Part shown: in pieces, positions 58,201 through 64,000 of the stretch
How positions within the stretch are numbered: position 1 is the stretch's first letter
Layout of the letters: the number at the start of each line of letters is the position of its first letter
Source: Carposina sasakii
Taxonomy: Eukaryota; Arthropoda; Insecta; Lepidoptera; Carposinidae
DNA: 64,000 nucleotides
Direction of reading: 5' to 3'
Assembly (NCBI GenBank): GCA_014607495.2
Contig: CP053150.1
Span: 7,956,495-8,020,494, forward strand
Program-made: the position numbers and the translations under genes
The notes under the pieces: generated by a model
What the model was told of the DNA's origin: nothing
Database searches by the model: none
The model's input: the letters and a program-made list of their open reading frames with translations, nothing else

Positions 58201-58366
58201 ATATGTATATCTTTCATGTACAGACAGCGATCCGTTACATTTTTATTATATGTATAGATTATTCACAGCTAAATGTAATACTAACTGGTTGCGCAGTGTA
58301 CCGAGGGGCGACTACGGCGACGATGATAAGTGCGGCGAGCAGCATGCGTCGGACGTTGAACGACAT
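49213..58366 (-). CDS. Putative secreted protein of unknown function, five exons
   Basis: Minus-strand exons 58286-58366, 56704-56829, 56302-56373, 55144-55287 and 49213-49281 join to 163 residues. All four introns are phase 0. Exon 1 encodes a signal peptide: M-S-F-N-V-R-R, a hydrophobic run LLAALIIVAVVA, then a likely cleavage near P-R-Y-T-A-Q. The mature part has KWGFFGTIFHLILE, an Asn/Gln/Thr-rich middle, then ISRAEFLKILDRNLKGLARL and REARKDSLANIRGYKEEINR, resembling small insect secreted proteins whose tail ends in an N-x-x-x-Y/F-K-x-E helix. No enzyme or toxin motif is seen; only function-unknown insect proteins come to mind. The last exon lies 5.9 kb away across a LINE; its frame, acceptor (ttattacag) and match to the tail support it. 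A TATA box lies upstream. Confidence 0.72.
50324..50735. mobile_element. hAT-like element inserted in the LINE ORF1
   Basis: Inverted ends CAGTG[A/G]TCGGAGTAGGTATATTGA begin at about 50323 and end at about 50735. Flanks ATCATCAC and ATCATAAT agree at 6 of 8, suggesting an aged 8 bp target duplication. The LINE frame resumes after it (IMHGVEE). Confidence 0.6.
51992..52271. repeat. Dispersed repeat inserted in LINE ORF2 (copy A)
   Basis: 'cagggtccaaagttgaat' ... 'ggtggcaaccaaaaaacaccctg'. An inverted relative lies at 55911-56189. Contains 'agactgcgtttttctgcataaatgcacat'-type sequence in both. Confidence 0.7.
54777..55022 (-). repeat. tRNA-derived SINE, best-preserved copy
   Basis: On the minus strand: box A-like TGGTGTAGTTGGTAGTGG, box B GGTTCGAATCCC, the body with 'gagtcatggatgttt', and an (ATTT)n tail at the 54777 end. 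It is in the same intron as the LINE. Confidence 0.8.
55515..55765. repeat. Imperfect tandem duplication, 137 bp period
   Basis: 'tttttgtactgttcacatag' starts at 55522 and 55659. 'ttataaccctgcactggaatca' follows in both. Confidence 0.75.
55911..56189. repeat. Dispersed repeat (copy B, inverted relative of 51992-52271)
   Basis: 'caggatgttttttcatgccacc' to 'caactttggaccctg'. It lies in intron 3 of the secreted-protein gene, 113 bp from exon 3. Confidence 0.7.
57285..57437 (-). repeat. tRNA-derived SINE copy
   Basis: 'aacatccatgaggcagc', an inverted box B 'gggattagaaccctg' and 'ggtcactaccaactccacc'. It lies in intron 1 of the secreted-protein gene. Confidence 0.7.
57955..58195. repeat. Dispersed repeat 'actagtggacgcccgcgact', full copy
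   Basis: It runs from 'actagtggacgcccgcgac' to 'ggtactattgcgttaataaa'. The inverted copy at 25690-25903 has the same two ends, which defines the unit at about 215-240 bp. Confidence 0.75.
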
Positions 58367-58395
58367 CTCCACTGCCTTCGTGCCTGTCAGTTCCT

Positions 58396-58440
58396 GCGAT
58401 CTGAACCTTAACCAGAGTTTATGATCAGTATTATATACTT
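58396..58440 (-). promoter_or_regulatory. TATA box and initiator of the secreted-protein gene
   Basis: Minus-strand TATATAA at 58437-58431, about 65 bp before the start codon. A TCAGAT initiator-like motif lies about 33 bp downstream of it (58404-58399). Spacing fits a TATA promoter. Confidence 0.45.
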
Positions 58441-58547
58441 AATTTATTATATTAACAATCAAAACACTTTTGGTAGTCCTACAAACGTTTACAACCAACA
58501 TTCTGAAATAAGAAAAACCACAAAACTAATTTTATTTTTATTTGCCT

Positions 58548-58690
58548 TCAGCCTATTGCAGTCCACTACTGGACGTAGGCCTCCCCCAGGGCACGCCACA
58601 AGGCTACAGCCATAGGGGGGTTTTGCCCATACTCACCACACTGAGCAGGCGGGTTGGTGACTGCAGTCTGATTTTTGGACTATGTTGTCA
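58548..58690 (-). repeat. RTE-type LINE tail (inverted)
   Basis: 'cagcctattgcagtccacta' ... 'actgagcaggcgggttgg'. Relative of 28728-28850 and 46215-46366. Confidence 0.65.
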
Positions 58691-60804
58691 ACACGGAAGG
58701 GGTCCTGCCCAACTCGTTAGTACAGGTAAACAAGATAAATAGTGGAAATGGCAAATCACGCACATACTTCATATTTTCTTGCTTAGGTATTTGTTTTTCT
58801 TAAAAATTACATTGATAAGTATTATTATTTGTTTGTGATAGAGTTGAGGAATGTTTTTGTAGGCCCATTACCTTAATCTTGAACAAATGTTAATCTGTGA
58901 TGTTAATACATGAGTACGGCTTACCTACACGTTGGTGGTAAATGTTTACATTAAAAACGTGAATACGAGTTGCAAGATACGCACATAATAAGTACTGACT
59001 TAAGGATATAAAATAGGAACTGAAACCAGTTTAACTTGTAACCTGATTTCCTGAACATTTTCAATCAACATACCTGATTAGGTACCTACTCGTACTTACA
59101 TACACCTACGAACTGAGCCATGACATGACTGAGTTTGCTGACTGTACCTACATATGTAAATAGATAGGTAGGTAGGGCACTTTGATTTAAAGTGTATACT
59201 CGTACACTTTCGTTCGATTTAGACATTCATACTTTAAGGTGTTTATGGTTTTTTAATACATCGAGCTAGAAAGTGAACGGAACGAACGGCATAGGTAGGT
59301 ACATCATGCATGATATAATTTTGCTATTGTTATCTACGATATGTAATCTTCTAATTTTTTTGCCTTGGGTCTTCATTGGAAATAACAATTATTATAAGTA
59401 TTTACAGTAAGTCAATGTGGACGTGGACAAGTCGCGTTTGATATAATAATAATGATATCTAATTCGAAGTTTAATATGATAATTTTATTGTACCTAATAT
59501 ACAATTTTTTCACTGTCTTTCTCCATGTACCTATGTAATTAATGGTCTTCTTATTATAACAGATTGAACCTCCGGTATTTCGGTTATAGTAGGGGAGAAG
59601 CGTTACTCGAGCGTGTCATGTAGGGAGGCATAATGTAATGTACCCTTACCACATCATGAGGGGAACCCGTCAGATTAGATATACTCGATTTAAGAGAGGG
59701 TAAGTTAATTACAGTATTGTATATTTTAATCTGACTGACGAAATAAACAAGTCACAAAGTTGTATACCTCTACTCTATTTATTAATAGTTCAGGATTGTA
59801 AAAAAATAATAATCTGACGTTTTAAATGGGGTAATGTTTATTAATTTGTCGAAAAAAGGTGGAGCGTACAGCGGCAGAGAGCTGTGGTTTGCGCCTAACT
59901 TTCGTTCTCACTCATTCTTTATCTCTTAACCGTCAATTTTTTTGTCTAGTTTTACTAAGCCCATACAGCCATTGTCTTTAGTAAATGACTGAATTTATGG
60001 GATGATAATGATGATGGTGATGAATGGAAAGTCAATTTCTTGTATCGGACATGTGTATATGATCCTTTCATTCATCTGTGAAGAAAGCACAGCAAGCGTC
60101 AGATTGCTATATCCCTCCATATAATCAGATTAATTCAGGAGGACAGTAACATCAAATTGATCTGCAGAAAAATTGACGCGCTGGAGTATTTCAAGGTAAA
60201 AAATTAAATGACTGAATAAGTCATTTACACTTTTTAGGGTTTACTTACTCACTTTGAATATCTGACACGCTCGAATAATTTTTTCACTCGTTCTGGCCAC
60301 CCCCTTCTCAGATTAATGTCATGAGTAGCGCCTGACTGCTAATTTATATGGTACATTTTTCTTAAACCCCCCACTAAAATAGAAAATGCAACATAAACTT
60401 TTTTTTGCTCATAACATAATGTAGAATCCACTAAGTCCCCATGACGCTCGGTATTTAGCATCTCGGTTAGTATGTGAGGTAGGTATATAAAACTTGACAT
60501 CAAATTACAAATTATTCTGTAAGCTGCTTCCTACATTACAAGATAGGTGTGTAAATACTACGTGCAACAGGTATCAGCCGGAACTAATCTTCACACGGCG
60601 CTCACGCCCACATGCACACATTTTATTCAAGAAAATCGTAAATTGCTATTGTAGGAAAATATACACACTGAATCTCAAAAAATTTACGGTATTGTCTTTT
60701 TTGTATAATAGACAATCTGTCGAAAAAAACAGAATGATTGCATGCTTTTTATGTACATTATAGATGTTTTTAAAAAAATTATCTACATATCCTCAAGAAT
60801 ATTA
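58691..60804. other. AT-rich non-coding stretch
   Basis: No gene recognised. A copy of the 'actaagcccatacagccattg' repeat with a GAT-rich tail lies at 59955-60035. An open frame at 60494-60763 has no recognisable domain. Confidence 0.4.
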
Positions 60805-61745
60805 GGGGAGAGTTGGATATTACTGCGCGGTTGATAATTCCGCGCATCAGCATGTATCAAAAACCATCCACTAGTTTTGCGATGCAGTGCATAAACATCG
60901 AAGCTCGACATGCCTACACCCTATCCCGCGCATCGCCGGTACTTTCCGGGCGACGATGGAGACATCATGTCTTGCAGAAGTTTTTTCGTTCATTCCTTAT
61001 AAAATTTCGTACAAACTTTTCATAAGAGGTAAGTGATACTGTGTTATTATAATACTTTGATATCATACATTTTTAAAGCTTATACAATGTAGAATTAATG
61101 TTACTTATACGTTTTTACATACTTTAAACTTTTCAATATTATTTGGAAGTTAAAAATTAAAATGACCAAGTTTGACAATATCGCGCCCCGGGGCGCGAAA
61201 TAATCGTCTATGAAAAAAACATACATACAAATCAACATAATATAATTCAATTATATTTTCGTTTTAGATGGATGAATCTGTGCCAAGGAATAAGAAGTCA
61301 TGGGATCTAGAAAATATGAACATTTCATTAAAATAATAATAAATAATTCAAGATTTTCTTACATAGGTATATCGTCATACTGTATAGGCAGTGATCTAAT
61401 TTTTCAAACAGGGTTTGGGTACCCTTGGGTTTTCCTTAACTTCTTGTAAAAAATATTTGATTTGTACACATTTTTTATTATTATTTTTTTGGTTACTTAC
61501 TCATTTATGTGGGTACTATTTTATCAAACCTAAGCACGGTATTATCGAACCAGTTTGACAATACCACGCTTCTAAAGGTTTTTGTAATTTTACAATAATT
61601 AATTTATATTTCAACTTTGGATTTTTTTGTCATACGGTATGTGTACCTGAATAAATGTTCTACTAATTATAGCATTTTGTTTAATTTAATATCAAACGTT
61701 TATGGACCCGAGTCCTTAGGGGCTCGGTAATATCCAACTCTTCCC
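60805..61745. mobile_element. pogo/Tigger-like element remnant with TA target duplication
   Basis: GGGGAGAGTTGGATATTAC at 60805 and its inverse (one mismatch) ending at 61745 are each flanked by TA. At 61268 a short frame MDESVPRNKKSWDLENM resembles the start of the HTH-psq DNA-binding domain of pogo transposases, then stops. The remainder of the transposase is deleted. Direct internal motifs 'gacaatatcgcgcc' and 'gacaataccacgc' are seen. Confidence 0.55.
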
Positions 61746-64000
61746 TACCTATATATTTTTTGAGCTGGTCTAAAGCAGTGGATTATATAAGTTTCGTTCT
61801 TCAAAAACTCGCGTTTAGCTCATGTAGTCCCCTTAAATACCAACTTAGTGCTTGTGGAGACAGTTTATCGTAAGATTTCCTTCGTAAGAGTTTGTAACAG
61901 TCAATCAATGGTTAGATAACAAATAGTATGTGGTATTTCCTGAAACAATGTCATTTAACCGTTTTTGTATTTGTTTCCTAGTGGACTAACGTAATGACGA
62001 CTACATTAAATGACATCAATTAACTAATTTATCATACCTCAATAATAATTTGTAATAGTTGGTAATTTATATTGCGAAACATAAATTTTGCAATCATTCA
62101 TTGAGAAGGTTACGATCTAATCTACCTACTTATTTTTTTATTATTTTAGATTAGGAACACATAGGTACCTATTCCCGTTAGGAATCGAAATATGACCTAT
62201 AGGTTATATTTATTCCATAATTATTACAATTATTTTTAAGCCTTTACCTTAACTAACTTTAGACTAAAAGAAGGAGCATGTATTTATTTATACTGAATCT
62301 CTGTCGGTTGTAAATCAAAAACTTAGCTCCTAAGAACGTACCAATATTCATTTATTCAGGATCTGAGGATTTGATCCAGGAAAATCCAGGAAAAGTTTTG
62401 ATTAGGTAGCTAACATTTTGTTTGATAGACTTAGCACATTGCACAAGATACACTGTCTATTCTTCATCTATGTATAAAACGTTTCCTACTCAGCACCTAC
62501 CCTTGTGCTACTCACTCACGTCTCACATAATTGATTCAGTTCACTAGGTATAATATGGGTATAATATTCTCAATCACTTTTTTAAACTAGGTAGATGTGG
62601 TACTTATAAATATCGTTATGAATATATAAGCATATACATACACACAACCATGGTATTAAAAATATGATTGGATTTCAGAAATTCGTCACCTCACACACTG
62701 TTTCCGAGCAAAATAACAATCACTTAACACTTTATATATCGTGCACACCAATAAATACATACTTAAACTAAAATAAATTAGGAAGCACGCGTCGTTTACC
62801 TATCCAACCGTCAGTTGTGAGCTTAGCGGGTGGCGCGGTGCTTCGCGGTCCGAGGGCGGGTGCACTGTGAGCGGCAAGCCGGCCCATCGGGGCCAAGGCC
62901 GGCGCCCGCGTTGCGAAGCCGCTGCGGTTATGTCAGTGCGTTCTACTTATGCAACCATCACCAATTTGATGCAGTTCGACGGCCCAGTCTTATCATCGCA
63001 GGTCCGTCATATTAAGCATGTAGTATGTAATTACCATGTATTATCGTGTCGTGGCGAGTCAAAATGAGTAGGCTTGCTGGGCAGGTATCATTATTATATA
63101 AATTAACTAGGTAACTTATTGTAATTAGCAATCATGTTCTTATTAAGTTAGGCTTGGTAGTAAGTACTTAGGTACCTATTATGTTATACCTAAGTAGAAT
63201 CGGAATTAAATTAAGGTACGAATAAATACACACAAATACAATAGTAGTAGGTAGGTGCATGCATAGGTAGGTACATGAAAATGCCTGATGGCGCGGCGAG
63301 AAAGAGCTAAATAAGAAGATACTTAATGATTAATACCTACCTAATGATAACATTAAATAAATGGTGTAGCCTGACTGACGAAACAAGTCATGTACTTACT
63401 TTTCCTCCCTGGGTGAAAGGCGCAGATATCAAGCCTCGTTGATAACTATGCTTTTTAAAATAAAAGGTACGAGTAGGTGCATTCTATACTTATGTCAAAA
63501 TGGCAGTTTTACGATTATTTTAATTTTCAGTGTCAGTTACAAAACCGGCACACAGGTGTGTTCAAGGCTTGCGGTATCGTGTGGGAACGCGGGTCAAAAG
63601 GCTATTGTTAAATGCAAACATGGTATTTACAAATTGCCACAGCAAATTACATATAATATGTCTAGCAGAAAGCCATTTCGCAGCAAATAAACAAAATAAC
63701 TTTACAAAAGTTGATTGAGAGAGGTGGGAAATTACCACTATCTCACATATGTGCTTACTTATGTAAGTTAGCTTTAAGTTAGAGCTTTATAATAACACTT
63801 GAATTGAATATACTGTCAACTGTTGCGAGATGGATTATTGGGCGGCGCGGCCGTAATGATTTTATTTAATGCATGTTTTGTGTGCGCCAGTCATAATTGC
63901 ATGTATCAGTATTGTGCTACAATGTAGGTATAATCATTATTCTAAATTTTAATACATGTGATGTTGGTGTGCCTAATCTTAATAAATAAAAATAAAATAA
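61746..64000. other. Non-coding tail with a CpG-rich island
   Basis: Mostly AT-rich with many TAGGTA-type short repeats. At 62785-62960 the composition switches to GC/CpG-rich ('ggtggcgcggtgcttcgcgg'), giving short overlapping frames on both strands. That is compatible with a promoter or first exon of a neighbouring gene. No product is assigned. Confidence 0.35.

Noticed and set aside
62830..63067. Arg/Pro-rich ORFs in the CpG island
   Set aside because: Overlapping frames caused by GC-rich composition; no domain.

Overview
This window is AT-rich, intron-containing animal nuclear DNA. The gene structures, the mariner, BEL/Pao, Jockey-like and RTE-like remnants, tRNA-derived SINEs and the short repeats ending in 'gcgggcgtccactagt'-type boundaries all point to a moth or butterfly (Lepidoptera). 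No bacterial operon, CRISPR array or phage is present. All gene models were assembled by hand from exon homology, splice sites and reading phase; every model closes on a whole number of codons.

Layout. (1) 141-9063, plus strand: last six exons (313 codons) of NELF-C/D (TH1), a subunit of the negative elongation factor that pauses RNA polymerase II. Its first intron in the window holds a piggyBac-like element inserted into a Jockey-like LINE. (2) 9158-16299, minus strand: complete five-exon NSRP1 (nuclear speckle splicing regulator, CCDC55), tail to tail with NELF-C/D, 94 bp between stop codons. Its introns hold hAT-like elements and satellite-like repeats. (3) 18327-21628, plus strand: four exons (212 codons) of an unrecognised lysine-rich protein with two HMG-box-like half motifs; its 5' end was not found. 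(4) 21.9-23.7 kb: nested inverted-repeat DNA transposons. (5) 25135-30330, minus strand: complete three-exon FUN14-domain protein (FUNDC1/2 family, 173 aa), with a cluster of fold-back elements in its second intron. (6) 32.7-33.1 kb: a tandem duplication whose copies differ only by single-base deletions, probably an assembly error. (7) 34212-47417, plus strand: complete six-exon mitochondrial leucyl-tRNA synthetase (LARS2, about 861 aa). Intron 4 carries an RTE-like LINE split by a hAT-like element; the 8.2 kb intron 5 carries a fold-back element, a mariner with two lesions and a decayed BEL/Pao retrotransposon that itself has insertions. (8) 49213-58366, minus strand: complete five-exon gene for a 163-residue secreted protein of unknown function with only phase-0 introns; its 5.9 kb last intron holds a 4 kb LINE in antisense. 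(9) 58.4-64 kb: no coding gene recognised; a pogo-like remnant at 60.8-61.7 kb and a CpG-rich island at 62.8-62.96 kb.

The host genes are housekeeping functions (transcription pausing, splicing, mitophagy-type outer membrane protein, mitochondrial translation) plus one putative secreted protein; they are neighbours and not a pathway. The unusual content is the layered transposon insertion history, which in three places can be read to the base from target-site duplications. I found no convincing new defence or biosynthetic system; the best candidates for undescribed genes are the HMG-like protein and the secreted protein.
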